A stretch of 64,000 nt of DNA from Bostrychus sinensis (taxonomy: Eukaryota > Chordata > Actinopteri > Gobiiformes > Eleotridae): assembly GCA_020698575.1 (NCBI GenBank), contig CM036256.1:18057908-18121907 (forward strand), written 5' to 3'. A program made the translations under genes and the position numbers. The notes below the pieces were generated by a model. The model saw only the letters and a list, made by a program, of their open reading frames with translations, was not told where the DNA came from and searched no databases. This document shows, piece by piece, positions 9,479 through 22,924 of the stretch; position 1 is the first letter of the stretch; the number at the start of each line of letters is the position of its first letter.

Positions 9479-12383
9479 TCAACCAACTAATATACCATCC
9501 TTTAAGGAGATACGCTGTCGGTGGACATGGTCTTGCTCAAGTTCTTCATGGCTAGGGTGCCAGAGCCGTGACAAAATGCGCTCCATATTGAGGGCATACA
9601 TTGTGTGGGAAGGCATAACGCCATGGTGTACCTATTCAGGACAAATGAAAGAATTGTTATTGATGTAACCTTTAAAAACAATTATAGATCACAATAATGG
9701 AACCGAATGATAAACAATTACACAGTACAAAACCCAAATTATGGTATTGTATGGTAAGCATCAGCTTGGTATCAGAATTACTTACTTGTAAAGCTTCAAG
9801 AAGATCAAACATGCTGATAGGAGGTAGAGGTGCAGGAAGACCAGCAGCAGAACAAGCTAATAAATGAACAGCTTGCTGCTCAGCTTCATCTGGTGACACT
9901 TGAGCTGGAGGACCAGCAGGAAGGGAGGCACTTGGAGGAGGACTAAAAAACATTTTTTAAATTATTATTAGCATAACATCAGTAGTTAAATAACCACAGA
10001 TTTGCCAACAAAAGCAAGTTTCTTACCATTCAGTTACACTTTGATAAGCAGTAAGACTATTTTTTAAATATGGTTGTGGCATCACATCATTACCAAATGC
10101 GTATGGGAAATGGCCATCCCGTAACCTGTAAGCTTTCCTTCGGGTTATCACAGCAGTTAGGACGTCTTTCAAGTGGTGCTACAATAGATCAAAATGTTTA
10201 ATTTATTTATTTATTTTTTTTAACATAAGCTACGGTTTCCTATTCAGTTAATATACTGAATAGCCCGAGTAGTCCATTAAAAGCCAAAACCTGAACTGAC
10301 AAGATACTAGTTTTCTGCACAGTATGCAAGTATTTACAGAGGACAAAATAAGTACTGAACACCTTAACGCTTTTCTTAACAAATACATTTCTGACATGGA
10401 TACTGACATGAAAATTCCACAAGGTGTCACTAACAACCCAAGTAATCAACAAAGAAACCAAAACAAATAAATTCAGAAATTAAGTTATGTGTAATAAAAT
10501 AAAATGACACAAGGTATTGAACATAAAAAGAAAGGAAAGTGCAAAAAGGTGCAGAAAGCCAACACACCATCTGAAATCCATAAGTAGTCAGAAAGCAATC
10601 CTGCTTCTTTTCTGACCTATAAAAAGGTGTTTCTTTACGAAGGTGTCACACAGGAAACATCTTATAATGGGTAAAAGCAAAGGGCTCTCTCAAGATCTTT
10701 GCAACTCTAGTGTTGCAAAACATGCTTATGGCATTGGCTACAGAAGGGTTTCTAAACTTTTAAAATAACCAGTGAGCTTTGTTCAGGCCATAAGTGGATA
10801 AAACATCATTCCACCATATACCTGCCACACCAGAAATATATTTTGGATTTTTCCCCTCGTTTTTCCCCCCCCCCTTTCCATGAACATGGTTTACTCAAAA
10901 TTATGAGAATTTATCTCATATCTCAATGACTTAGTTTGTTCATAAAAAAGAAAAAAAATTTTTTTTTATTTTTTTTTTCTTTTCTAGTGGTCGAAATAAG
11001 CTTTACATACAGAAGTCAGTAACATTTTAAGTCATTTTTGTTTTTTCACCCTTTTTTTTTTTAAATAATAGAATACACATAGTAAAAACACAATAATAAG
11101 AGCTATTAAAAATAAATACAGAAAATATCTGGTATTGTGTCACTACAAGGTCTTATCAGGTACACACCTCAACAGCGTAGACCATGGTGTTGACAGCATC
11201 CTCTGTAATGTTATCCAGACCTAGTTCAAAGGCTGTCACCATCATGCGGGCCTCAAGCTGACCTCGTGTAGGGAGCAACAACGTGTGGGCACTGAGGCGC
11301 AGCTCTTCTTCCTCCCCACCAACCTCTCGTGGACTGAAGGGCTGTGCTGCACTCAGAGGGTTCTGAGGCTGGAATCGATGCTAAAGACAAACACAACAAT
11401 AATTTAAGATTTAAGCCCTCATGCAAGCCAAATTACACATCCCAAAATGCTTGTAATATCTCAATAAATATAAACTTACATCAAATTTCTGCCTTGAGGA
11501 ACTTTTCTTCTTCACCTTTGGTTTTCCTGGCTTTGAAGCAGGGCCACTTGACCACTGTAATGGTACGCCCTCTAGAGGTACGGCCATGATCAAGAGCAAT
11601 AGAAACATTAGTTTTATAGTATGAAACTCTGCGACTATATTTTGTACATTTTAGGAAGAGAAATAGGCATTATTCTTGTACCTGGTGTGGAGACAATGAT
11701 CTGGCAGCGTGTTAGAATGGCCAGAAGGAAATCATTGTGAAAGTGGACTGGAAATAAAAAGAGAAGGATATGTAGAAGAATGGTTAAAATTATTGAGCTA
11801 CGAATTGAAACCTCCCATAAAGGTACAAATGACAACCATTTTCCTGTGCCAGCAGACGACGTGCCTCAACGTCAAATTCCTCTTTACTGATCTTCTGCTT
11901 GAACCACAGTTTAAGGTTTGCCCAGTAACTGTAAATGGACATACTTAAAGTTAGACTAGGGGAATAAGCAGTTTACTGATTTAACACACAGAATTAACAG
12001 CGCATGTCCCGTCCCAACTATTTTGAAACATCTGAATTTTGGCCCGGATATGTCAATAATGTCAATAAAACGGCCGTTTATTACATTAGTCTTGTCTTAA
12101 CGCCACACAAGGGAATTTATGAATGCATTCACCGTCTTCAAACAGTCTGGGGTGCATGATAATGATGTAAATTTATTAAACACGCTTTCAACCCCGAAAA
12201 TGTTTAGAACAGCTTCCAAGACTGGGTGCTAACAAAACGGCCAATGTATACATTGCCTGCATGATTTTTGCCTTTAAGTAACATAAATGCACCGAAAACG
12301 AAAACTTACTGTTTAACATTATCACCGATGGCATCAGTAAGATTTTTCTTTGCAATTTCAAGCTCGCTTGCATGGGCCGCCAT
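9479..12383 (-). CDS. tada1: Transcriptional adaptor 1 (SAGA complex subunit, Ada1/HFI1 family)
   Basis: Subunit of the nuclear SAGA (STAGA) histone acetyltransferase co-activator; its histone-fold region supports the complex architecture. Eight coding exons: 12383-12310, 11928-11837, 11747-11682, 11571-11480, 11380-11168, 10178-10027, 9942-9786 and 9631-9479. They join in frame to 332 residues (human 335). The N-terminal block YWANLKLWFKQKISKEEFD and HNDFLLAILTRCQIIVSTP are nearly identical to human TADA1, followed by a Lys-rich linker (KPGKPKVKKK). Histone-fold-like text includes ARMMVTAFELGLDNITEDAV, then AYRLRDGHFPYAFGNDVMPQ. The C-terminus reads HTMYALNMERILSRLWHPSH. All junctions are GT-AG; the exon 2 donor (GTTGTC) is weak. 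The gene converges with jun and is divergently spaced from the next minus-strand gene by about 4 kb. Confidence 0.96.
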
Positions 12384-12404
12384 TGCGTTCTTCGTCGCTT
12401 AGAA

Positions 12405-12417
12405 TGACGTCACCAAT
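12405..12417 (-). promoter_or_regulatory. tada1 promoter: palindromic CRE plus CCAAT
   Basis: TGACGTCA, a full palindromic cAMP-response element, lies at 12405-12412, just 22 bp upstream of the tada1 ATG. It is followed immediately by CCAAT (12413-12417, plus strand). CRE/ATF sites this close to the start are typical of TATA-less housekeeping promoters. Binding is inferred. Confidence 0.7.
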
Positions 12418-12489
12418 AAGCGACCACCGTATGTCTCGCTGCCATGGCGCTGCAAACGTTGGCCTTCATCAGTCGCTTTCTCTAACATT

Positions 12490-12768
12490 AAATTAATTTT
12501 TTTTTTTTTTTTACCTTTATTTAACCAGGAAAGTCCCACTGAGATTCAGAATCTCTTTTGCAGGGGAGTCCTGGCCCCATTGGGGACCTATTGTACATGT
12601 TTTTTGTAGTAGGGGAAACCGGAGTACCCGGAGGAAACCTACGCAGACACGGGGAGAACATGCAAACTCCACACAGAAAGGCCCCACTTGGTCCAGGAAT
12701 TGAACCTGGGATCTTCTTGCTGTGAGGCAGGAGTGCTAACCACTATGCCACCATGCCGCAAATTAATT
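12490..12768 (-). mobile_element. Full-length tRNA-derived SINE with 9-bp target-site duplication
   Basis: Read on the minus strand the element begins GCGGCATGGTGGCATAGTGG. It has a perfect RNA polymerase III A box TGGCATAGTGG (12750-12740) and a B box GGTTCAATTCC (12706-12696) about 33 bp apart. A conserved teleost body (GGAGTTTGCATGTTCTCCCC) follows, then a LINE-like tail (CTGGTTAAATAAAGG) and an A-run (plus-strand T-run at 12497-12512). Direct repeats AAATTAATT at 12490-12498 and 12760-12768 flank it, as expected for LINE-mediated insertion. It sits about 100 bp upstream of the tada1 start. Confidence 0.88.
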
Positions 12769-15700
12769 AGTAATAAATTAGTAGTACAATATGTTTATCC
12801 TAGTTAAATAAGCAGCTAATGAGGACTATAACATCTAAAGGTGGAGAAGGTAAATAGTTGTGTCACTTTGTTTGCCAAACACATTTTAAACTTGTGTTGT
12901 ATAAAATATTGCATGTTAATGTTACTTTAGACACTTTTTATATACTACACACATTTACCCTTCACATCTAATTCCCTTACAATTTTTGCTTATACAGTAG
13001 TACACCTTGTATGGCCTAATGTTGATGGTCACATTGACAATGACCACCAGATGGCAGTAGAGCATTATTTAAAGACCCCTACTCTGACAGTGTTATGTGG
13101 TTCATGTATTATTATTACTGTATGATTTTTACAATATAGTGTGATGTGTGAACAGTATTGTAGATTTAGTTACAAACATGGAAACAATTTGTACACGTCT
13201 GTTCAATCTAGGTTACAAAAGTAAGATTCCGAGATAATTTAATCATTTAACAATCTCTTCTCAGTGTAAAAAACAGAATTATTTTTAATGTCAGTGGACT
13301 TTTAATCCGCTTCAAAGTACTATTCTACTAATCAGTGAAGTTATTGATGAGGAAACTGCCCACTTACTTATCTATGGGTTCATTTTTGCTGTAACTGAAG
13401 TATTATTTTTCTATATGTACATTCGTCCTGACTGTGTTCCTCTCTTTTGCCCCATGTGGTTTTGTGGCTCTTGCTTCTTCTGAGCAGGTTTGTGCTTGGA
13501 GGCCCTCTTCATTTCACTGTTTTAACTATGGTGTAAAAACAGTGGAGTAGTCATTCACTCAGATGGTTCCTCGAGCTCTCTCTCCCTAGACAGTTGTGAA
13601 GCATTAAACAGACCTTCGTGACTTGAGCCATCTATCACAATAAGCGTGATTGTTTAAGCAGAGCACACAGCACACATACAGTTAAAGCTCAAATAAACTT
13701 GAGGGTTCTCCAGTTCAGTGAGTAATGCTGACTCCACTCTTCTGAGGTCACTGTTTTTGAAGAAGGAATGCATTTTTAATGTCAAAGTGTAAGACAAACA
13801 CATTTTATCCCAACCATAGAAGCAGTATATCAGACCATTTGGGTCACCAAGAATCATATCTAATTTGTATTTATAAGCAGTTCCAACTCATCCCACACAC
13901 TTCCTGTGGTGTTAATGTTCTTTTGTTTATGTCTGGACAGTATTTTGGCCCCAGCTTTACATCTTTCTACAAAGTACATGGAGAAAAACCTCATTAACCC
14001 AAGTATAAACTTGAATATGCTGTGGACTAATAAGGGTATCAGTAATGGAATGAGCCTCTCCAGATCTCTCTACTATACTTTTACAAACATCCATCTTTAA
14101 CAAATGTCTGTTAATAAATCAGACATAAAGTTTAACCGTCTTAGTAAACGCTGAAATCAGGTGGTTGTGTACAAAGAAAACAACTCCACATCCTGTCGGT
14201 TGATTAGCCGTCTAACACTAACTGAGCTTTTGTGAATAAATGACCTGAGGCCATATGAACATTTTTACTTACACTAACCTCTTTTAGTAAACACAAGCAA
14301 GCTGTATGGCCTGATTTGTCCAAGAATCTTCCAAACCTAGTGCCATTTTGGTGGTGAACCTCGTGGACAGTATAGTGACAAAGAGAGCTTTCAGCAGTCG
14401 ATGCTGTCCAGGTACCCAAAGTGGTAGAGGGCTGAGTGTGGTCCCCTCTCCAAGAGCCAAGGATGTCACCATTTTGACTAAAACAAGTGCACGACGCAGG
14501 CTTCTGTGGCATAACTATTCATTTGCATAGCCCTGGGGCTGCATAAGATGTGGGAGTTCACTGTGTGGTTTGACATGTTGAAAAACTTTGGTTGGTGGTG
14601 CTGTACCATAAGTGCAACCCACATTGGCACACTGGCAATAAGGGCACAATACTAGCTCAATTCCTACTGACGCCATTTAAAGGAGTGCCTGCAATTAGCT
14701 TTACAGTCTAATCAAATTCTAGGTTGAAGGCCTTTTGTTTTCTTTCTCTTATTATATAAAACCATACAGTATATATTCAAATAGTGCTGCACAGTAAGGA
14801 AAAAAAAATCTAATTACAATAATTACAATACATGCACACTTGTTACAATAAATACATCAAGTATAGTGAAAAAGATGCATATATTTGATCTATAAAAAGG
14901 CATGTTTTTATTTTCCCAAGTTTAAAACCCTTTAAACATTGTTGTTTTCTCTAATGGATCTTTTTGAATGGAAGGAAAAGTTCTCTGAGTTAAATTGTAA
15001 ATGTGCAGCTCACAAAGCAAAACCAGAAAATTTAAAATGTTGTGACAAATAGTAGTGATAACAATCAGCTATGTACTGTATATACAGACACTTTTATTCT
15101 ATAACTCCCAGTTTTAAAATAAATACAAATACAGTACATTTTACAAATTTGAATGAAGCCATTCATTACACAAAACATGACAGTAAGAACATGTCCCTGT
15201 AGTGACCTCAGTTTTTCCAATGTATCACCCTATAAAGTACTGTGACTCATGTTTTTTCAGCTTTTATTAGGATGACCTTTTACCGCTATTGTCAATAAAA
15301 TGTTTTCTTACAGCATTGTGTTGTTGGCATCTTTGCATTTTTCTACGTTATAAAACATAGTTTAATAGCTGGGTGTGATGGCCATTGTGGGGAAATGTCT
15401 CTATAAGAGCATCTATTTTCAGCTAGAAACACCAAAACTATTTGTCTTTCATGTGTGAGTTGTTGTTCAAAGCACCAAACCCACTACATTGAGCCAGTGG
15501 TCTCTGGGATGGTTGCAGATCCCTTCTTTGCCTGTCTGTAATTATAGAAAGCAACAGGAGATATTTTAAAGAAAACATTTACTTTAAGCACTTTTGCATG
15601 GAAAGAATGTAAATTTCTTTCCATTTATTAGGAAAGGGAGGGGAAGGTAACCTGGAAATTTGGACTAATTCCATCTGAATTCACTCACTCTCTTTTTTCT

Positions 15701-16516
15701 TGTTATTTAGTTTGAAATGTGTTTCTCATTGTCTCTTACCTCACAGTATCCTTGGTGGGCATATTTTTTCCCACTTGTAACCACTAAAAACAAATTTAAT
15801 CTTTTTATTCCCTCTCCACAAAGGCCCATACTGAAATTTATTCAACATCTGAATGAGAAAAACACATTACAACATTTTCCATTAATTTTTACTTAAGCAC
15901 ACTTAAAAAATGATTGTCATATATACAGTTGAGGAAATTACATCTATTCTCGGTAGGATAATTTACTGCTCCTTCAGGACACCTGGCCCTTTTTCTGTTA
16001 TGATAAGTTAGTTGTACATATATATTATCGTTTTTTGTCATCTGAACATAGAAAAGGGAGTAAAACATACAGTACAAGGGTCATTTTAAGTGCTGGCTGG
16101 GAATATACAGTATGTTATGGTCTGTTTTTGCATGTAGGAATATGCAAAATTATGTTTTAAAGTCACTTCTCTGATAAAAATGTATAAATCTTAATAGGTA
16201 TCAGCAAAATGTCTTTCCCAGCTCTCAAATACCAGTAGCAGAAGTAAAAAACAATATGTTTTCCCAGACATTTATTTAAGAGTGTCAGGAAGAGCTGTAT
16301 TAGATTCCATGTTGCTAGAGTTTAGGAAAGTAATCAGTGAAAGTCTTTCTCTCAGTAGGGCCACTTTGTAATGAGGAAAACACGGCCCAGAATGACAGCT
16401 TACACTGATTAACTGAGAATGTTGGAGGATAAAGGACAAGGGTAGTTTGTGATGTTCCTTTTCAAGACAATTTTCCCTCATTGCTTTAGCAAATTTTAAA
16501 ATCGTAAAGTTTTTAC
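12769..16516. other. tada1-angptl1 intergenic region
   Basis: No coding gene is recognised. AT-rich sequence dominates. A minus-strand frame at 14512-14204 (102 codons) has no family resemblance and no splice partner. Part of the right end is probably angptl1 3' UTR; a minus-strand AATAAA (plus TTTATT at 16271-16276) lies 240 bp past the angptl1 stop and others follow further left. Confidence 0.6.
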
Positions 16517-19500
16517 TCAGTCTATGGGCCTGATCATCATGCGGACACCCTTCATAGAGTAGAAGCCTCCACCATAGTCAGCCCAGAAGATGCCATCTTG
16601 AAATTTGCTGCGGTACACTCCCCCATTGTACCAGACACCGTTCAGGTTGGTTTGTCCGCAAGCATTGTACCACCAGCCTCCTTTGTGGAAATGGGCACAG
16701 TTACCTGTTATACGGTTGAAGAAGAATCCTGATTAGTGACATGGTTGGGATGGAGTACACTACTGATTGCTGTAACATTTTTGAATAAGTAATCATTAGT
16801 ATTGCTGTAGGCAAGTTACTATATTAAAAAGTGTGATCAGAAAGTAATGAATGTGAGTGTATTCAATGCCCCCAGTGATTTTTCCATTCTTCAAAGTATC
16901 CCTGTAAGTTTTTTTAAGTGGAATGGCATTCAAATCCTGCATAGTGGCTCTTTGGACGTTAGCCAACCATTTTACATCTTTGGGAACCTGGAGGATCTTG
17001 GTTGCATGAGACAAAAAGTTTTAATTATGTGTGCATCCTGAGATCAGCTCAACTTGGGTCTTTCATTGCATTGCTTGTTGCTTGGCCTAGTCATATGTCA
17101 CTATTGAAACATGTAAGACGACAAATGCAAGGCATCCTAGATGCACAAAGTTTTGACAAAGTACCACTCTTGTCAATAAAACTTTATTATTAACAACAGT
17201 TTGTCTATTTATTTATTTATTTATTATTTTTGCAGCTATATTTTAACAAATATACCAAATTATTAGGCTTTTTTTTATCTGCACACTAGAACTACATTTC
17301 CACAAAACAACCCCTACCTGAAAATGCATCCTTGTCCCGGTCCAGAGTGGTAAACTGTTTGCCATTGTGGCTGGTGAGAGAATCCCCAGCATTGCCCTGG
17401 TAGGTGCCCAGACGTAGACGGTAGCCCTCGCTCTCTGGCTCCAGGTGGAAACTGTTGTACTGGGCGTACACCTTCTTCCCCATCCAGTCTTCCAACTCCA
17501 CCAGCAGCTTGTAGTCCTCCTGCTTCCCCAGGTTGTAGATCCCTTCTAGACCGAGCCAGTATTCCCCATCTATGTTACCAAAGCCACTCTAAAGCACACA
17601 TAGATTACAAGGTAGAGTCAAATTGCAGAAAACAGTGCAAAATGTTTGTTGTGCGGTTTCTGTAGGAGTTTAGAAACAAGAGATTTGTTTGGTATAATGT
17701 GGAAGAGAGTGTGGGAAATAACAGAACAATGAAAATGTTTTTTTTTGATGAAGTTTATCCATGATTCTGTAGTTTAGACACACCACAGAAGATCAAAGAA
17801 TCCAAAATAGGATACCAGCCTGTCTTTAAAATCCACAAAAACACGTTGTAGTCTTTAAGCTAGAAAATAAGCAAGAGTCTTCATAATTCTGATGCATCTA
17901 AACTCTCGAGAAGTATTGAATTTCAGCAAATGCTTAAAAAGGATTGAGAGCCTGAGTTGAATAACCACAAGTGATCTACAGTATGTCTGGCCATGTGCCT
18001 TCACAACACTTTGTATGGTAGAGAACGCTGAGGTTTTCGATTGTGGATTAATGCTTTGAGCCAGAAAATGATGAATGATGCAGGGTTTGAGACCTGGGCC
18101 TCCTTTTTAGTGCTATGTGTCTGTGTGTACATGTGGTGACTTTGTGGGTGAGCAGAGAAGCAAATCAATGTTGAAGCAAGCAATTTAGCTTCCAGTTACA
18201 CATCTACAAGTCTTAGGCTGCCAACAGTGATATACTTAATCTCTCTGAGCTCTGATGAGAGGCTCTATATGAGGCCTATAAGCACTCAGCCAGCAAGCAG
18301 TATGCCATTTAGGATGGTTGCATAGTAGTGGTGGTTTTGGAAAGAAACCCCTGTAGATTGGGCTGTGGAACATTCCTTCCTACCGGTCCGTCTAAAGTTT
18401 CATAATGAGAATCTCAAGCCAAAGGACCTGGGATGAATAGAGCTGCTGACACAGCATTTTATTTAACACAAAGTAAAAACAAGAAGTACTCTAGCCGAGG
18501 AAATTGTCCGAAAGACCCTAGATGGTTCCCTTGATCAGCTCACATAGCAGCCCCACTGTTATGTCTAGATACATTTAATAGTAGTTGTGAGATACAAGAA
18601 AGACAAACAAAAGACACAGGGCAGTGGGAAAGTCTTAACATCTGTCATCACCTTATAGTTATCCCAGTTCCTGAAAAAGTTCACTGATCCGTCTCGCCGG
18701 CTTTGAATAACAGTCCAGCCTCCGTTGTCTATTTCCTGTTCACACCAGACCTGCACTGGCCTCTCAGCCTCATCTGGTTTGATCACATACATGCCACTAG
18801 TGCTGTGGCCTGCTTCCTGAGCTTGAAGGCAATCCCTGAATGGACCTGAGGAGGAAAACACTTGAGTGAAACAGGCTAGTTAGAAATAAAACAAGAAGAC
18901 AGACGGTTTTACTGGGATAAAACTATCAACAACTTTAGGCTGTGGAAAACACAAGACGGTACTGTTAAAAAAAACTGACAGTGAAGCCAGGAAAACCAGT
19001 AAACGAGATGGCAGACATGGTAATATAAAACACATTTTTCTAGGATGTAGGTCCTCAGACATACCCCATTTTCCCCTCCACCAGAAGTGGAGAATGGGGC
19101 TAATTAAGAAGTTTCACTGGAGGCCAACAAACCAAAATAGATGTTCTGTTAACAGACTGTAAAGTACTGTGTTTTGTCAAGGTAATTCCAAATACGTGAG
19201 TTTTAATTACAAGCAAATATGCAGAATGTTGTTTTACAGGGCGTTACCTAGCTAATAACGGAATAATATCTGAAGGTATAGTAATATGCTATGTATGCTG
19301 AGCTTAGTGGTTTGCCTGGGTTTTGTCTCTGTCTCTCATGCAATGGAACAGTTTTGTCAGGATAATTTTATACACAGCTGCACTCAAATCCCACACACTT
19401 TATTATTCTTGGGCACTAGCAATCTAAATGTGTCAGGAATTCAAGTTGATGAGCAAAATTGCATTGGTAAGGTCTTTCTCAGCGCTGCTATAAGTCTCAT

Positions 19501-20530
19501 GCTTCAGTTGAGACGTTACAACATTTTTATTTCCACTCTGGTTTATGTTTCTGTTGAATGGGATGCAGAGTTCCAAGTGAATTTGGCAATCTTTAACCTA
19601 TGGAAACAAGGCCACTGGCCCACCTGACATTTACATCTGACTTTTTTGTTTTCTTTGTCTTGAAAACAACTTCGTGAAAGGATGAATAAAATTGGATTAA
19701 TGAATGGACTGACAGATGGATAACTCACCTTCAGCACTGAAGTTTCTGTGTAGAGGTACTTGTGCTTCCAGAGTGCCGCTGGTAGGTGAAGGCCCAGACC
19801 GTGAGCCTCTTTCCCGGGCAAATGTTCTTGTGTTGTCCCTCTGAATTTCATTTGTAAAACGTGGTACATTTACAGGAATGTTCTCAGGCACCACCTGTAC
19901 CATAGGAGGTCCCATGAAAGGTGGTTCCTGTCTGCGACTGTACACCTGCATACAACGTTCTTCTAATGCACCAATGATCACTGATTGGTTGTTGACCATT
20001 GCGGACAGGGCTGCGTACTTTGCTTCCAGTTCCCTGTATCTTGAAGACAAACGCAGTGATTCAGTAGTGGCGTTTAAGATGCGTGTCTCTAATTGTGCCA
20101 GCTCTAAAGAGTTGTCTCTTTTTCGAATGATTTCATGCAGTAACTGCATATAGAGCTGAGTTACTCTTGAGTTCATGTTCCTACTCTCTTTTCTCAGGAG
20201 TTTCATTTCATTTACTAAGTTACCATCAACGTCCACCACCAGTTTCAAAGTCTCCATTTCCCTGCGCTGCTTTGACAGAAGATCACGAACTGCAGCCACA
20301 TCTAGTCTTGTCACTCGGTCTTTGTCTGTTGAATAACCCCGAGCTGCACAGATAGGACCTGTGATCTTCTGCTCAGGAACAAGGAAGGTGTAGGAACATT
20401 TTTTAGGTTCACCGCTGGCCTCTGGAGCCCTTCGTATTCTTGTTAAAATGGGGTGCTTTGTCAAAGCTTCTGTGTTAATTGAAAAGGATAAACCAAAGAA
20501 AATAAAAAGACTCCACAATCCAGTTTCCAT
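16517..20530 (-). CDS. angptl1: Angiopoietin-like protein 1 (secreted)
   Basis: Secreted angiopoietin-like glycoprotein: signal peptide, coiled coil and C-terminal fibrinogen-like domain. Four coding exons: 20530-19729, 18845-18652, 17588-17318 and 16704-16517, giving 484 residues (human 491). The first ATG in frame (20530) opens a hydrophobic signal sequence (METGLWSLFIFFGLSFSI). KCSYTFLVPEQKITGPIC and LVVDVDGNLVNEMKLLRKES fit ANGPTL1 rather than ANGPTL2. The coiled coil carries NMNSRVTQLYMQLLHEIIRK. The fibrinogen domain has GGWTVIQSRRDGSVNFFRNW, FGNIDGEYWLGLEGIY, KQFTTLDRDKD and HFHKGGWWYNACG, and it ends RMMIRPID. An acceptor at 20565 shows that the 5' UTR continues upstream. Human ANGPTL1 is nested in RALGPS2; no RALGPS2 exon was recognised here. 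Confidence 0.94.
16840..17010 (-). mobile_element. Degraded mariner-like transposase C-terminal fragment
   Basis: This piece lies in angptl1 intron 3. On the minus strand, the frames around 17000-16850 read QDLNAIPLKK and, after a one-base shift, YFEEWKNHWGH followed by a stop and IHSH. That layout resembles the last helix of Tc1/mariner transposases, where a tryptophan-rich segment precedes the C-terminal GDYFEG-type motif. A stop and a frameshift show it is dead. The family assignment is from memory of the motif pattern. Confidence 0.45.
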
Positions 20531-20744
20531 TATGTCTTCTTTTATCTCCAAAGTATCTAGAGATCTGTAAAAAGAACAAGGTTACAGTATTTTGGGACCT
20601 AGAAAAATGTACTGACTTTAATAGCTTTATAATGTCTGTCGAAACTAAGTATACAAATTATATTTCTGCTGCTTCCTTTTTTTCAGGTTAACCACAGCTA
20701 ATGATTTGTATGAATTTATTTATTTAATTTATTATTAGCATAGT

Positions 20745-20835
20745 GTTTTAACCTTGGCACAAACCCTTACTTATGCGGGCTTGGGACCAGCACAAGGGTG
20801 ACCGAGGCTAGAGTTTCCCCTTCAGAGAATTAAAC
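20745..20835. repeat. SINE-like dispersed repeat fragment
   Basis: This fragment carries the phrase CGGGCTTGGGACCAGCACAA. The same phrase, in variants, recurs near 22925-23010, 38405-38510, 49286-49455 and 55185-55260, so it belongs to a common family scattered through the window. Confidence 0.55.
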
Positions 20836-22924
20836 TGAACCACATAACCAACAAAGGGAACTACTACCTTTATATCTTAAAGAAATGAAAAACACTTGCC
20901 TGACCTTTACATTAGCCCTGAACAACTTGTTCAGTTTATTTATATGGAAGCGACCATACAACAATATTAAAAAGATGTTTTATGTCAGGCCTAAAAAGCA
21001 ATTGATGCCATAAAAACCCAGGCCAATATCCTTTTGAATTATGAAGTAGGTTGTGTTTAAAATGTAATGCAAACCTGTTGTTGAAGAGGCATACATTACT
21101 AGTAGGTCTTTGGTGACTTTTGGTTCACTTGTGATGGAATAAGAACAGTGCCACCCACTCTCTGCAGATCTGTTATTGTAACTCATATTTTTAAATACCT
21201 TCTCTTTCATTATGTATCAGGTGTCTGGGTGTGTTTGAGCACTGGAATCTGGTTCAGATTTTTTTTTGTAAAGTTAGTGATTTCTGACTTCAGGTCTTCT
21301 GTACTAGCTTGTATTTGTGTTCAGAATTTGTGTGAACACACAATGCCTTAAAAATATTAGAACTGACATGATATTTCACTCTTAAGTATGATAAATGTTA
21401 ATAAGTACTGTAGACGTACGGCTGTTATGATTGGGGCTCACTGACTTGTCCTTTCTGCATGGCTGGTAACAATTGGGACAGAATGAGAAGTGGGAGGAGG
21501 GATCCCCCATTTATGAGTAATGCTTTTTAAGTCTATTTTTGGAAAGAAAGCATGTGTGTTTTGATCATATTGGTTTTGACAGTGGGGTAAAACTGGGCTG
21601 GGTGACGTTAAAAATGCATGCTAACAGAAAGATCTCTGCGTCCATATTCAAAGCAGGCTTTTAAAGCTGAAAGAGTTTCTGAGGAGCCAAATCTGAATAA
21701 TTTTGGCAGTCAAGCCCAATCCAAGCATGAAGACAGTTAAGTGGATATGGCTGAGTATGTTATGTAACCTTACACTTCTGTCAGGCACACAATATGACCC
21801 ACTTCATATCATCTCTCATCAAAACAAAGCTACTAAATATTTTAACAGATGCAAAAAGAGGGAATTAAATGGATCCAGAGACACTGACAACAGGGCTTTT
21901 CAATCATTTCTGTGGTCTCATCTTGACATTTAGCTGCACTGAAGAATCCTGACCACAGTACAGTGCTGCAGAGCCAAAGGATTACCTAAGCTCCAACTGC
22001 TGCCGTAGCAGAATAGGACCCTTTTATCATTGCCATAGAAACAAACATAACTGTCTTCTTAAAGTCTAATAACTAGTTGACAGAATACACATCTTGAGCC
22101 AACATAAATTTTAATAACCACAATGTTTGGTTTAAAAATGTAGCAATAAAACACAAAATCTGCCCTAAAGACTGTTCTAAATGAGGAGCACTATTTTGGG
22201 GAACACTAAAGCTGGAGTTTGTTTTGCCTTAGTAGGAGGAAATAAAGGCACATTAAGAGTAAATGCACCTTGGCACTGTCAGTGAAATATTATTAACCAA
22301 AAAGCATTTTTTCCTATCTTTTGTAATGATAGGGCAACCCCTGTTAATAGCTTGGACTCAGCAATTGGCTCATGTGCAAATCTCCAGGCCTACAATATGA
22401 ATCACCCAAGCTCTGACAGTGTTTATACAGCGGCTGGCTGCTTGTCCTTGTCCGGCCTGTGAATCCCATTTATCCCAGTTATTGCAACCAGCATTCTGTC
22501 CGTCATTCACACCCTGCTGGTCTTCATCAACTCGACAACAGCAACCATTTTTTGTTGACTTATTAAGAGGGTATTTTGTTCCCTTTTTGCTTGAAGCCAG
22601 ACACGTCTTTGGAACAAGACTGGATAGCCTCTGGCAGTGTTAAGTTTTCCAGATTAATAAGACCAAATGCCAAAATGCCCTCCAACTTTAAGTGTGGTCA
22701 CTGAGACCTATGTAAAAAAATGTTAAAAGGCAATGTCCTTAAGAAACATACATTAATGTAAACAATAATATGGCAAAATTTGATATGTCGGTGCTTTTGA
22801 TTTCAAGCTGTAGCTTTTTAGTGATGTGGACTCATCCTACTGGTTTGCCCTAGTGGGACAATGGACAAGGCAAAGCAAACCATCTGCCTCATAATGTGCA
22901 GTGATTTGCATATATTGCTTTGGC

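Noticed and set aside
14204..14512. 102-codon minus-strand frame between tada1 and angptl1
   Set aside because: No recognised domain, no splice partner and no repeat identity; length is within chance for this composition.
20531..20551. N-terminal extension of angptl1 before METGLW
   Set aside because: The upstream frame begins at TTG, crosses 5' UTR and would bury the signal peptide.
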